DNA of 64,000 nucleotides from Pyxidicoccus sp. MSG2 (GTDB taxonomy: Bacteria > Myxococcota > Myxococcia > Myxococcales > Myxococcaceae). The translations under genes were made by a program, and so were the position numbers. The DNA lies in NCBI RefSeq assembly GCF_026626705.1, contig NZ_JAPNKC010000001.1:7024001-7088000 (forward strand), written 5' to 3'. Of the stretch, positions 19,419 through 28,276 are shown piece after piece; the first letter of the stretch is position 1, and each line of letters opens with the position of its first letter. A model generated the notes under the pieces. The model had not been told where the DNA came from. It was given only the letters and a program-made list of their open reading frames with translations, and made no database searches.

Positions 19419-21047
19419 TCAGGGCTTGCCGAGGTTCGTCCAGGTGTTGGTGGCGGGCTCGTAGCGCTCGATGGTGTCGTCGGGGTTCGTCGCGAAGAGG
19501 AACCCGTTCGAGCCGAAGATTCGCGTCGCCGCACCGTGGATGGAGTTCCACTGCGTGCCCGCGTACTTCATGACCCACGAACCATCCGGCCGCAGCCCGT
19601 AGACGTTGCCGCCGGTCGCGACGTAGCTCCTGCCCGTCCCGCCGATGGTGGTCCACGTCGAGCCACCGTCGTAACGCTGGATGGCGTCCTTGACGTTGGT
19701 GAGCCGGTACATGCTCGTGCCACCGCCGATGAGCTCGCTGGCGCCGCCTCCGACGATGGACCAGCTGGTGCCCGAGCCGCTCCATCGCGCGACGTAGTCG
19801 TCCTGCCAGAGACCGATGCCGAACACCTCGGTGGTGGTCGCGGCGAAGCGGGAGCCGGGCCCGCCGATGGTCGTCCACACGCCGGTGGTGGCGTTGTACC
19901 GGACGATGTTGCCGCTGGTCGGGTCGGTGCCGCAGAGGGCGCCGGCGCAGGCGAAAATCTGACCGGCCGGGCCGCCGATGGTGACCCACCCGGTGCCCAC
20001 GAACTTCACCGGCGCGCCGCGGCCCGGAATCTGTCCGTAGAGCGTGTTGCCCACCGCGACGAAGGACTGGCCCGGGTTGCCGACCAGCGTCCAGCCGCTG
20101 GCGTCGCGCCGGTAGAGGTTGCCCGTCGAGCGCTGGCGGGCGAACACCGTGCCGCTGGAGGTGCTGAGCACGTTGGTGGGCGCTTCATAGAGGGACTGCG
20201 CACCCTCCACGTCCCACTGCGAGATGAAGTTCAGCGTGCGGGAAGGGTCGAGCCATCCACCCTCGGACGGGTAGTGCATCGCGCCGCGGCCGTCGTAGCA
20301 GGTGAGGGGACGGTAGCTGCCGGTGGTCACCATGCCGCAGCCCGAGGCGGTGTCGTGCTCGTGCACGAAGCCCAGCGCATGGCCGAACTCGTGGGTCAGT
20401 ACGGCAATGAACTCCGCATCGGTCCATTCGTGGGTGGGGCCGAGCTCCAGGTACCGGGTGGGCCGGGAGTAGGTGGGGAAGCCCATGCCGGCCGAGAGGC
20501 CCGTGAAGGCGAAGTTGCGCTCGACGTTGTATTTGACGCGGGTGTTGCTGCGGTTGCAGGTGCTCGAGTCCTCCGCCACGACGTGCACGAAGCGCACGTT
20601 GGCGGCGGCCTCCCAGCCCGAGGCGGCGCGCTGCATGAAGTCGACCACGCGGTTGTATTCGGTGCCGAAGTCGCTCGGCCGGATGCAGTAGGTGATGTTC
20701 CCGCGGTCGGTCCGGTTCCATGCCGCGTCGGCTCCCCCCACGCGGAAGACGGAGAGCGCGTTGGGGTTCTCGGTGAAGTCCTGCCAGTACTGGCGCACCG
20801 CCGCCAGGTCGGGCATGCGCATGTCGCCTTCGACGAGGAATTGTCCGTCCTCGGTGGGGGCGACGTGCTTCGCGCGCCAGGCCTCGAAGGCGGCCGTGGT
20901 GCGCTCGGAGGTGGAGCCGAGGGGGTCCTGGTCCTGGCCGGGCTCGGTCATTTCCGGTCCGCAGCCGCCCAGCAGCATGGCCAGTGCCGCCGCGCCAAGC
21001 GCCGCCGTACGACTCCTGGGGTGTCGTGTGTCAGTCCTGATCTTCAT
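19419..21047 (-). CDS. Lipoprotein zinc metalloprotease with beta-propeller C-terminus
   Basis: This 542-aa lipoprotein (lipobox LLGGC, Cys29) has an astacin/matrixin-like catalytic domain (about 55-275). The zinc motif is HEFGHALGFVHEH (H219, E220, H223, H229), and a Met-turn GAMHYPSEGGW lies about 30 residues later. Residues 290-542 form repeats of about 45 aa with the consensus W-x-x-[IV]-GGP/NPG...[FY]VA[TV]...[VI][YF]G, a propeller-like module that probably binds substrate or surface glycan. ATG 21047 follows GGGGGAA; the longer frame to 21146 is unsupported. Likely a surface-anchored protease used in predation or matrix turnover; substrate unknown. Confidence 0.88.
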   Translation of the reverse strand: MKIRTDTRHPRSRTAALGAAALAMLLGGCGPEMTEPGQDQDPLGSTSERTTAAFEAWRAKHVAPTEDGQFLVEGDMRMPDLAAVRQYWQDFTENPNALSVFRVGGADAAWNRTDRGNITYCIRPSDFGTEYNRVVDFMQRAASGWEAAANVRFVHVVAEDSSTCNRSNTRVKYNVERNFAFTGLSAGMGFPTYSRPTRYLELGPTHEWTDAEFIAVLTHEFGHALGFVHEHDTASGCGMVTTGSYRPLTCYDGRGAMHYPSEGGWLDPSRTLNFISQWDVEGAQSLYEAPTNVLSTSSGTVFARQRSTGNLYRRDASGWTLVGNPGQSFVAVGNTLYGQIPGRGAPVKFVGTGWVTIGGPAGQIFACAGALCGTDPTSGNIVRYNATTGVWTTIGGPGSRFAATTTEVFGIGLWQDDYVARWSGSGTSWSIVGGGASELIGGGTSMYRLTNVKDAIQRYDGGSTWTTIGGTGRSYVATGGNVYGLRPDGSWVMKYAGTQWNSIHGAATRIFGSNGFLFATNPDDTIERYEPATNTWTNLGKP

Positions 21048-21168
21048 GTGAGCATTCCCCCGCGCTTCGAGGCCGTGCCTCGGCGCCGTGTTCTCGATGT
21101 GCCCCTGCGAATCGAGAACGAAGGGGGCGCGCGATATTCCCGCCACCGTGGCGTGCCCGCGACCGGCC

Positions 21169-22296
21169 TCACCCCGTGCGGCGCCGCCGCGAGGACTTGC
21201 GCCTCGGCAGGCTGTCCAGGATGTCGCGTCGATCCAGGCGGACCTCGAGGCGATGCGCGAGCCACTGTCCCAGATGGTCGATGAGCTCCGGGTGCAACCA
21301 GCCTTTCTCCAGCATCACGGGGCCCTTGGACGTGTGCATCCACAAGGAGAACGACTCCTCAGAGTCTTCGGACTCGTTCCGCCGCACCTCGAGCGACTTC
21401 GCGCGGTGGCTCACACGCTCGGGGCGTCCAATCCGGTACCGCACCCTGTCGAGGACTCCCGGCCGGACCTGCCACTCCCACCGCGACTGGAAGGAAGGCC
21501 ACGCCTTCAGGCCCACCCAGCCCGCGAGCCCCGACAGGGCCAGCGCCAGCAGCGGTCCCTCCACACTGGCTCCGTCGATGTCCTGTCGCCACATCACGAC
21601 GGCCGCTGACACCCCGAGCAGGAGCGCCACGCCGCCCAGAACCCAGGCGCGATTGCCCGGGTCGTCCCGGCGGCGGCGAAGCGCCACCCCTCCTCCGGGA
21701 ACCGGTACCGCTTCGCGGTCCTTCGGGATGCAATCCGAGAGCACCGCGGGCGTGCTGCCCAGCTCGGAGCGTCCACGCAGTTGCTTCCGCAGCTCCTCGA
21801 GCTCCGACACCGTTCCCAGCGTCGCCAGCACGACGGTCCTCCCGGTGTGCAGCAGCGCCATGACGTCCCCCACTCTTTCGGGAAACGCCGCCACGTCGGA
21901 GTACGGCAGGGAGTGCACCTTGCTCCAGGGGGGCAGCCACCGTCGCCACGTCACGCCTTTCGAGTCCATCGCGAGCTGGTCCTCGCCCAGGACCGAGCGC
22001 AGCAGGAACCACGCGAAGCGGAAGCCCACCCACAGCCAGCCCGTCAGCCCGGCGGCCAGCAGCAGTCCACCGAGCACCAGCCCCACGGCCGGGACATTCG
22101 TCATCGAATGCCGGCTCCCCATGGGCACGGGGTCCACGAGCACCTGGAGCACTGCGACGAGCACATCCATCATGACCTTCGCGCCCGCGACGCCGATGGC
22201 GCACCAGATGAGCAGAAGGACACCATGGCCCAGCCGTCTCTGGTTGGAGGCCCGCAGCCGCGTCTGCCAATCAGGCTTCCCCCTTGCGCCAGCCAT
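21169..22296 (-). CDS. Four-helix membrane protein with PH-like cytoplasmic domain, unknown function
   Basis: This 375-aa integral membrane protein has two N-terminal transmembrane helices (about 23-55 and 68-92). A soluble region of about 120 residues follows with a beta-rich, PH/DUF-like pattern (ITWRRWLPPWSKVHSLPYSDVAAF type). A second helix pair lies at about 215-262, and then comes a basic tail ending RRKSSRRRRTG. The ATG has AGGA upstream. I do not recognise a named family; the soluble part resembles the bacterial PH domains that read out local lipid or membrane state, but this is a guess. Confidence 0.65.
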   Translation of the reverse strand: MAGARGKPDWQTRLRASNQRRLGHGVLLLIWCAIGVAGAKVMMDVLVAVLQVLVDPVPMGSRHSMTNVPAVGLVLGGLLLAAGLTGWLWVGFRFAWFLLRSVLGEDQLAMDSKGVTWRRWLPPWSKVHSLPYSDVAAFPERVGDVMALLHTGRTVVLATLGTVSELEELRKQLRGRSELGSTPAVLSDCIPKDREAVPVPGGGVALRRRRDDPGNRAWVLGGVALLLGVSAAVVMWRQDIDGASVEGPLLALALSGLAGWVGLKAWPSFQSRWEWQVRPGVLDRVRYRIGRPERVSHRAKSLEVRRNESEDSEESFSLWMHTSKGPVMLEKGWLHPELIDHLGQWLAHRLEVRLDRRDILDSLPRRKSSRRRRTG

Positions 22297-22593
22297 GTCC
22301 TGCTCCCTCCCGCTCGTGCTCGGCGTCCCGCTGACTCGAAAGGCTCGTCACCATTCAGGCGCGCGGGCCCCGGACGGAAAGTACGTCACCGGATTGTCAC
22401 CCGGAAAGGAGCTCCTGGCCGGTCCTGGCCGTTGGCCACACCGGGCTCCGCAAGTGGCTTTGACGCGGGGGGCGCTGAGTCACCACCGAAGGTCTCGGTC
22501 CGGGGCTCTACCGCGTGGGTCGAGAATCCACAGACCCCAGCCCCCTCGGGGCGCCGCGCTGCCGGAATGAACGTTCCTTCCGCGGCTGCCGTC
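22297..22593. other. Intergenic region, nothing recognised
   Basis: This stretch of about 300 bases lies between the membrane protein start and the end of the NHL lipoprotein, both on the minus strand. It should hold the membrane protein promoter. I considered a tRNA-like stretch near 22520 and rejected it. Confidence 0.35.
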
Positions 22594-24033
22594 CTACTGG
22601 GGGGCTCCACCCAGCGGGAGCCGGAGGATGAGCGGCGGTGTCAGGACCGCGCCATCCCGGAGCCGACCGTCGTCGTCGTAGTTCTCCCACTGGCTGTTGG
22701 CGACATAGCGCAGCTCATCGCCGACCACCGCGCCAACGGTGGGCTGGTCCGCATCCGGGAGGTGCCGGTCGAGCAGCTCCACGGCCCGGATTCGCAGCGG
22801 GTCCTCGTCGAGCCGCATGCGGATGACCCGGGCGGGCTGGAGCCCGTTCTGGATTCCGATGAGCGTGTCTCCGTGGCGCGCGAGCCCGTCGATTCCGAGC
22901 ACCGTGGCGCCTCCGGCGGGCGGCGTGACCTCCGAGACCTTTCGGCTCGCCCTGTCCACGGCCAGGATGCCGTGGGAGTAATCGGCCACGTAGAGCCTGC
23001 GGCCGTCCGCGCTCTCCGCAATCCCTTGCGGCGACCGGAACAGCGGGTCGCTCGCGAAGACCTCCAGCGTGTCGCCAGTCATTGGCACCCGGTAGAGCAC
23101 GGGCTGCTGGCTGTCGGAGACGAACACCTCTCCATTCGAGGTGACCTGGATGTCCCCTGGCGCATGCGGCCCCGTTCCGGCGGGGAAGCCGAGGCGCCGC
23201 TGGAGCCGGCCTGACGGGAGGTCGAAGGCGTGAACCCAGGCGGAATTCTCATCCGCCTTGTCGAAGCCCCGCATCTGGGGAATGGCGGCCGACGTCACCC
23301 ACAGCGTGCGGCCGTCGCGCGACACGGCCACGGCGAGAGCCGCCAGCACACCATCCTGGCCCGGGGGCACGACCTGCGTGGCCTGCCCGTCGCGCCCGAC
23401 GCGCACCACCTTGCGGTGTCTCACGCTGGCCACGTAGCACGCCTCTCCCCGTGCATCGCAGGCGATGCCCTCGGGGAAGAAGTCCGCCTCGTCGAGCCGG
23501 AACGCCACGCTGCTGCGTGCGAGCGGCTCCAGGTTCCGGGCCAGCCGCTCGGCGGCGGCGCGGACGGGGGCGGAGTCGAGGACCCTGGCGAAGCTGTCGT
23601 CACGCGCGAGGTCCACACCGAGCCCGAGGTCGGCGCTCGCGTCGAGCCAGCGCGCGGTGGCGGCCGCGTCGCCAAGGCGGGCCGACAGCGGGGCGAGCCC
23701 ATAGGCATAGGCAGCCTGGGTCGGCCACGCGGCCTGCGCCTCCGCCGCGAGCGCGCGGGCCTTCTCCAGGTGGCCGTCGCGCTGGGCGGCGGCTGCTTCC
23801 CTCCAGCGTGTCCGCGCCAGGTCGGCGCGCGTCCGGGCCGAGGGAAGCGCACCCGCCTCGGTGGCGGAGGCGCCAGGGGCCACGACACGCGGCACGTCTC
23901 CGTCAGCAGGGGCGTCGGCCGTGGGGGCCTGGGCCCCACTCGGGCCGCCTCGGCATCCAACGAGCAGGAGGAGTACGAGGCCCGTGAGTGGAAGGCGGCG
24001 GAAGGACGCGTGAGGGCAGGGAGCCTGGCGCAT
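22594..24033 (-). CDS. NHL/SMP-30-type beta-propeller lipoprotein
   Basis: This lipoprotein of about 479 aa (lipobox LLLVGC) has a helical TPR-like region (about 75-165: ARTRWREAAAAQRDGHLEKARALAAEAQ). A six-bladed propeller of the NHL/SMP-30 type follows, with blades marked by FFPEGIACDARGEACYVAS, GDIQVTSNGEVFVSDS, SPQGIAESADGRRLYVADYSHGI and LGIDGLARHGDTLIGIQNG. Such propellers bind metal ions and small molecules or other proteins. I chose ATG 24033 because it gives a compact signal peptide; ATG 24063 is an alternative. No ribosome site is decisive. It runs divergently from the AIM24 gene, with about 110 bases between. Confidence 0.75.
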   Translation of the reverse strand: MRQAPCPHASFRRLPLTGLVLLLLVGCRGGPSGAQAPTADAPADGDVPRVVAPGASATEAGALPSARTRADLARTRWREAAAAQRDGHLEKARALAAEAQAAWPTQAAYAYGLAPLSARLGDAAATARWLDASADLGLGVDLARDDSFARVLDSAPVRAAAERLARNLEPLARSSVAFRLDEADFFPEGIACDARGEACYVASVRHRKVVRVGRDGQATQVVPPGQDGVLAALAVAVSRDGRTLWVTSAAIPQMRGFDKADENSAWVHAFDLPSGRLQRRLGFPAGTGPHAPGDIQVTSNGEVFVSDSQQPVLYRVPMTGDTLEVFASDPLFRSPQGIAESADGRRLYVADYSHGILAVDRASRKVSEVTPPAGGATVLGIDGLARHGDTLIGIQNGLQPARVIRMRLDEDPLRIRAVELLDRHLPDADQPTVGAVVGDELRYVANSQWENYDDDGRLRDGAVLTPPLILRLPLGGAPQ

Positions 24034-24146
24034 GGCGGTGCCAACGATGAAGGGACGCGGCATGCACGGCAAGCGCGTCTCCCTGTGGGGGACTCGCAAT
24101 CCCGACGGTGCTCGGGCGTAATGGTTCCTCCACCCCAGGGAGAACG

Positions 24147-24842
24147 ATGAGCCGCTACTCGCTCGAGCAGTTCGTGCAGGAGACCGCGCAGAAGGACCAG
24201 AACCAGGGCGTCTTCGAGCTGGAGAGCAAGTACATGCTCGAGGTCAACCTGCGCGGGCGGGTGTGGACCAAGACGGGGTCCATGGTGGCCTACCAGGGCG
24301 GCGTGAAGTTCCGGCGCGAGGGCGCCTTCGAGCACGGCTTCTGGCGCTGGTTCAAGCGCTCCTTCACCGGCGAGGGGACGAACCTCACCAAGGCCGAAGG
24401 CGTGGGGCGCGTGTACCTGGCCGACTCAGGCAAGACCATCTCCATCCTTGGGCTGCAGGGCGAGGCGGTGAGCGTCAACGGCAACGACCTGCTCGCCTTC
24501 GAGGACACCATCCAGTGGGACATCCGGATGATGCGCCGTGTGGGAGCGATGATGGCCGGTGGCCTCTTCAACGTGCGCCTGGAAGGGACGGGGATGGTGG
24601 CCGTCACCAGCCATGGCCAGCCGCTCACCCTGCGTGTCAAGCCGGGCAAGCCCGTGGTGACGGACCCCAACGCCACGGTGGCCTGGTCCGGCAACCTGGA
24701 GCCCGAGCTGAAGACAGACATCAACCTCAGGACGCTGGTGGGCCGGGGAAGCGGCGAGGCGTTCCAGCTGCACTTCGAGGGTGACGGCTTCGTCGTGGTG
24801 CAGCCCTACGAGGAGCAGGGCCCCCAGGTCCAACGACGCTGA
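24147..24842 (+). CDS. AIM24 family protein
   Basis: This 231-aa protein belongs to the AIM24/DUF124 family, a double-psi beta-helix fold. Recognisable stretches are FELESKYMLEVNLRGRVWTKTGSMVAYQG, the GEG-TNLTKAEG-GRVYLAD segment and VNGNDLLAFEDTIQWDIRMM. The mitochondrial yeast member affects membrane organisation; bacterial roles are unsettled. ATG 24147 follows AGGGAGAA. No signal peptide or membrane helix is present. Its neighbour downstream on the opposite strand is a decayed O-antigen ligase fragment. Confidence 0.88.
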   Translation: MSRYSLEQFVQETAQKDQNQGVFELESKYMLEVNLRGRVWTKTGSMVAYQGGVKFRREGAFEHGFWRWFKRSFTGEGTNLTKAEGVGRVYLADSGKTISILGLQGEAVSVNGNDLLAFEDTIQWDIRMMRRVGAMMAGGLFNVRLEGTGMVAVTSHGQPLTLRVKPGKPVVTDPNATVAWSGNLEPELKTDINLRTLVGRGSGEAFQLHFEGDGFVVVQPYEEQGPQVQRR

Positions 24843-24863
24843 AGCTCCGCGGTGGCGAGCGGC

Positions 24864-25217
24864 TCACCGCAGGAAGAAGCTGGCTCCCATCTTGAGCCAG
24901 CGCAGCCAGACGACGGCGAAGAGGAAGACGGCGGGCCAGCCCGTCTCTCCGAGCGTGATGAGGTACAGGCTGTGCCCCGGTGGGGCCTGCGCCGCGTCCA
25001 CATTCGCGCCCGCCGGGATGGGGCCCTTTGGCGGCGCCTCGTCGGTGCCCGAGTAGGGGATGTAGCCCATCCCAATCTCCCGGCCGTACCGGTTCGACAC
25101 CCAGTTGTTCAGCCCGACGCCGAAGAAGTGGTCCTCCTGCATCAGCCGGGCAGGGTGCACGTATGCGCCGCGTCCTTCGTGCTCCTCGCCCCAGAACTCC
25201 CTGGACAATCCACCGAG
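24864..25217 (-). pseudogene. O-antigen ligase (Wzy_C-type) fragment
   Basis: Only about 117 codons of a polytopic O-antigen ligase or polymerase remain. The frame has an in-frame stop at 25218-25220 upstream and a stop at 24864. The retained part covers HPARLMQEDHFFGVGLNNWVSNRYG, the periplasmic loop, then GHSLYLITLGETGWPAVFLF, the conserved HSLYL..ETG motif before a late transmembrane helix. Full-length family members have about ten helices (roughly 400 aa or more), so both ends are missing. A TTG near 25208 could start a short product, but loss of the membrane domain argues for a relic. No other polysaccharide synthesis gene is nearby. Confidence 0.75.
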
Positions 25218-25255
25218 TCAAGCAGGGGCGGAGCCGGGGCAGGAGGAGGAGAGCC

Positions 25256-25276
25256 CCGCCTTTGCCGCGAAGGCGG
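25256..25276 (-). terminator. Hairpin downstream of the regulatory-domain repeat protein
   Basis: CCGCCTT and AAGGCGG pair across a 7-base loop just past the stop of the gene at 25282. There is no U-tract, so it is a possible stem terminator or mRNA end stabiliser only. Confidence 0.35.
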
Positions 25277-25281
25277 TGTCG

Positions 25282-28005
25282 CTACTCCGGTTCCGGCTCC
25301 CCGGGCTCTGGCTCCTCGGGCTCTGGCTCCAGCCGCACCGTCAGGGGGCCCGACGTGGCGTCCACCTCCACGCGCTGGTGCTGGTAGCCCGGGGCCTCGA
25401 TGCTGAGGACATTCGACTCGGGGTCTACCTGGGCCACCTGGAAGCTTCCATCCGCGGCTGAGTTGTTTCCCGAGTAGACGGTGACGCCCACTCCCGTCGG
25501 GCTCGGGAGCCGGTTCACGATCGCGATGTTGGCACCCTTCACCGGCGCGGACGTCCGGGCGTCCACCACCCGGCCGCGCACGGCGATGCCAGGGCCCAGC
25601 CGCACCACGCCCAGGTCCACGTCCTGTCCATCGGCGCGCGGCTCCACGAGCCGCATGTGGGAGGCCATGCCGCTGGCGTGGAACGAGAGCCACTGGGGGC
25701 TGGGCTTCTCGAATGGCACGGAGAACGCGCCGTCCGGGCCCTCCACGACGAGGCTCGCGACCTGGACACGGGGAAGAGGCTGGCCGTCGGGGCCCACCAC
25801 CCGGCCGACGATGAAGGACTGTCGCGCCATCACCAGGCGGGCCTCCGCCGTGCCCGCTCCGACGCGGAGCATGCCCTTCTCTCCCTCCGTTCCACCCGTC
25901 GAGCGCGCGGGAGCGAAGGTGTAGCCCGGCTTCACGGCGCTGACGTCGTACTCGGCCTCTGTCAGGTACCTCAGGAGGAAGCGCCCGTCCGGGCCTGTTT
26001 CGATGCCAATGGGAGGCCCATGCAGCGCGTCGGTGTCTCCCCTCCACCTGCCGGGCGGAGCCCCTTCCTGAGGCGGCCGGGCCCGGACGAAGACGCCTGC
26101 CAGCGGCTGGCCCGCGCCGTCCACCACGAGGCCGGACAGGTCGCGTTCCGGCTCCAACCGCAGCTCCACTCTCACCTCAACGCCTTCGATCGCCTCCACG
26201 GGGCACCACGCCCTGCGCTCGATACCGTCCGTCTGCTGCGAGGCCAGCACCCTGTAGCGGCCGGGCCACAGGCCCTGGAATTGGAAGCCGCCCCGCGGGT
26301 CGATGGCCGCGGAGGAGAAGGACTCCTGTTCATTCGTCTCGGCCCAGCCCACCAGCTTCACGCGGCCGTGCCCCAGCGGCAGGCCCCGGGCATCCACCAC
26401 CGTCCCCGTCAGCGAGGCGCCCGGGTGCAGCGTGAGGTGGACGCCCTCGGAGGGCGCGCGGACGGGAAAGAACTCGGTGCGGACGCGGTCATCCGAGGCC
26501 TTGATGTAGAGGTCCCCGGGCGCCTCCGCGTCCAGGATGAAGCGGCCTTCCTCGTCCGTCAGGGCGGAGTCCTCTGTCCAGAACCTTCTCCGTTCCCCGG
26601 CGGGTTGGAGGTCCAGGGCGATGCCGGCCAGCGGCCGCCCCTCGGCGTCGGTGACGTGTCCCGTGACGGAGGGGGCGCGGCGGAGGGTGAAGTCCACCGG
26701 CCTCATGCCCGGAGCGAGCGTGTGCGTGTGCTCCTTCACGTCCGGGAGGTCCAGGTCGATGTGCCGGGGGGCTGTCACCACGAAGCCCCAAGGGCCCGGC
26801 TCCACCGGACCCAGGCTGTAGCGCCCCGCCGCATCCGTGACGGTCTCCAGCTCCGTGTTCATGTGCTCCAGCTCGATGAGCACCACCCGGGCGCCGGACA
26901 CGGGGCTTCGCGCGTCGTCCCACACGGTGCCCTCGACCTGGAGGGCGCTGCCCAACTCCAGCAGGACCTCGGCGGGTGAAGCACCTGGCTCCACACGAGC
27001 CACCGCGGATTGCTGGCTGCTCGACGCGCTGAGCGTGTGCGGAAGGCCCGCGGGCACCACGAAGGTGAAGTGGCCCCGGGCATCCGTGAGCGTCTTCCGC
27101 GCGCCGCCACGGGGGACGTCCGCTCCCGGGCCCACGCGCACCTCGATGTCCGCCACCGGGGCACCGCCGGCCACCACGCGGCCCGTGAGCTGGCGGGGAC
27201 GGTGGAGTGTCACCGTCTCGTCCCTGCCGAGGCTCGGAAGCCAGCCCTCCTTGGAGACGAAGAAGCGGTGCGGGCGGTACGGCAGGGGGCCCACGCGGAA
27301 GTCGCCGTCCGGGCCGGTGGTGGTGTCGAAGAAGCGCGAGTGGTCCAGGTCCAGCACCGTCACCGCCGCTCCGGCCAGGGGGACACCTTCGCCCCGCACG
27401 GTGCCCTTCACGAGGCGGCCCTGCTCCAGCACCAACTCCACGCCCTCGGAGCCGGCGGGGATGCCGGAGCGTACCGCCGCGCCCTGCTCGCCGAGCGCCC
27501 AGAGCGACAGCGGACCTTCGGGCAGCGCTTCGAGGACGAAGCTGCCATCCGCGGCGGTGGTGGCCTCCGCGTAGACGGGCGCCTCACCCTCGCGCGCGGC
27601 GAGCAGCTCGAGGGCCTGCTGCATGGCGAGGGGGATGCCTTCCCCCAGACAGACGTCGAGCGTCACGGGCGCGGAGCCCGGGTACCTGCGGGCCAGCCGG
27701 GCCTCTTCAGGGCAGGGCAGCTCGGACAGCGTCTGCCCGGGCTCCGGCTCCGACGCGGAGACGCGCACCCCCGCCACGGGTCTTCCCAGCGTGTCCACGA
27801 CAATGCCCTGGATGCGCGGGCCCGTCTGGGGACGCGCCGGCGAGGAGGCGGCGGGCACGCGCGGCGCGGCCGCGCGCTCCGTGGAGGGGGCCTCCCGCCG
27901 TGGGGCACCGACTCCCGGAGTCCCGCATCGCTGCAGGCACCACATGCTCAGCAGCGCGAGCGCTCCGAGGACGACGAGGGCGGACATCCATCGACGCGCG
28001 TGCAT
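25282..28005 (-). CDS. Surface protein of repeated carboxypeptidase-regulatory-like domains
   Basis: This 907-aa protein has an N-terminal membrane anchor or signal (about 8-28) and about eight repeats of a transthyretin-like beta sandwich (CarboxypepD_reg type). Each repeat has the pattern [VI]-x-G-x-V-x(3)-G-x-P-[LV]-x-[GD]-[AV]-x-V, then a G[RS]F or GHF turn and L-x-[PE]-G-x-[YW]. It ends in a Glu/Pro repeat tail (EPEPEEPEPGEPEPE). It has no catalytic motif and is probably a binding or scaffolding protein exposed on the surface or in the periplasm. ATG 28005 is preceded by GGGAG. A short piece of a related gene lies directly upstream (28042-28257), pointing to an old tandem array. Confidence 0.8.
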   Translation of the reverse strand: MHARRWMSALVVLGALALLSMWCLQRCGTPGVGAPRREAPSTERAAAPRVPAASSPARPQTGPRIQGIVVDTLGRPVAGVRVSASEPEPGQTLSELPCPEEARLARRYPGSAPVTLDVCLGEGIPLAMQQALELLAAREGEAPVYAEATTAADGSFVLEALPEGPLSLWALGEQGAAVRSGIPAGSEGVELVLEQGRLVKGTVRGEGVPLAGAAVTVLDLDHSRFFDTTTGPDGDFRVGPLPYRPHRFFVSKEGWLPSLGRDETVTLHRPRQLTGRVVAGGAPVADIEVRVGPGADVPRGGARKTLTDARGHFTFVVPAGLPHTLSASSSQQSAVARVEPGASPAEVLLELGSALQVEGTVWDDARSPVSGARVVLIELEHMNTELETVTDAAGRYSLGPVEPGPWGFVVTAPRHIDLDLPDVKEHTHTLAPGMRPVDFTLRRAPSVTGHVTDAEGRPLAGIALDLQPAGERRRFWTEDSALTDEEGRFILDAEAPGDLYIKASDDRVRTEFFPVRAPSEGVHLTLHPGASLTGTVVDARGLPLGHGRVKLVGWAETNEQESFSSAAIDPRGGFQFQGLWPGRYRVLASQQTDGIERRAWCPVEAIEGVEVRVELRLEPERDLSGLVVDGAGQPLAGVFVRARPPQEGAPPGRWRGDTDALHGPPIGIETGPDGRFLLRYLTEAEYDVSAVKPGYTFAPARSTGGTEGEKGMLRVGAGTAEARLVMARQSFIVGRVVGPDGQPLPRVQVASLVVEGPDGAFSVPFEKPSPQWLSFHASGMASHMRLVEPRADGQDVDLGVVRLGPGIAVRGRVVDARTSAPVKGANIAIVNRLPSPTGVGVTVYSGNNSAADGSFQVAQVDPESNVLSIEAPGYQHQRVEVDATSGPLTVRLEPEPEEPEPGEPEPE

Positions 28006-28041
28006 GCCCGACTCCCTTCGTGCCGGTGCCACCACGACAGG

Positions 28042-28257
28042 CTACTCCGAAGCGGTGGCGAAGGACCGCCACACCGGAGACAGCACTCGGGACAGCGTGC
28101 CCTCGGCGGGGATGTCCAGCACCTCCAGGTGGAAGCGCTCGGAGCCTTCAGGGTGGAAGAAGAAGACGGTGGCCGGGCCCGGGGGCACGTGCGGGAAGGT
28201 GGCCTCGCCCTTCGGCTGCTCCATGGAGAAGGAGCGGTAGAAGTACGTGTCATGGGA
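28042..28257 (-). pseudogene. C-terminal remnant of a second carboxypeptidase-regulatory-like protein
   Basis: About 72 in-frame codons continue a beta-sandwich end: FYRSFSMEQ, then GEATFPHVPPGPATVFFF and FHLEVLDIPAEGTLSRVL. This resembles the last repeat of this protein class and has no signal peptide or domain start. An ATG at 28224 could yield a 60-aa product, but the coding pattern extends upstream of it. I read it as the 3' relic of a neighbouring paralogue cut off by the serine hydrolase gene. A small real gene is possible. Confidence 0.55.
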
Positions 28258-28276
28258 GCGGCTGGCCGGAGGCCGC

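Noticed and set aside
22500..22545. tRNA-like stretch (GGGTCGAGAATCC)
   Set aside because: No cloverleaf or anticodon arm can be formed around it.
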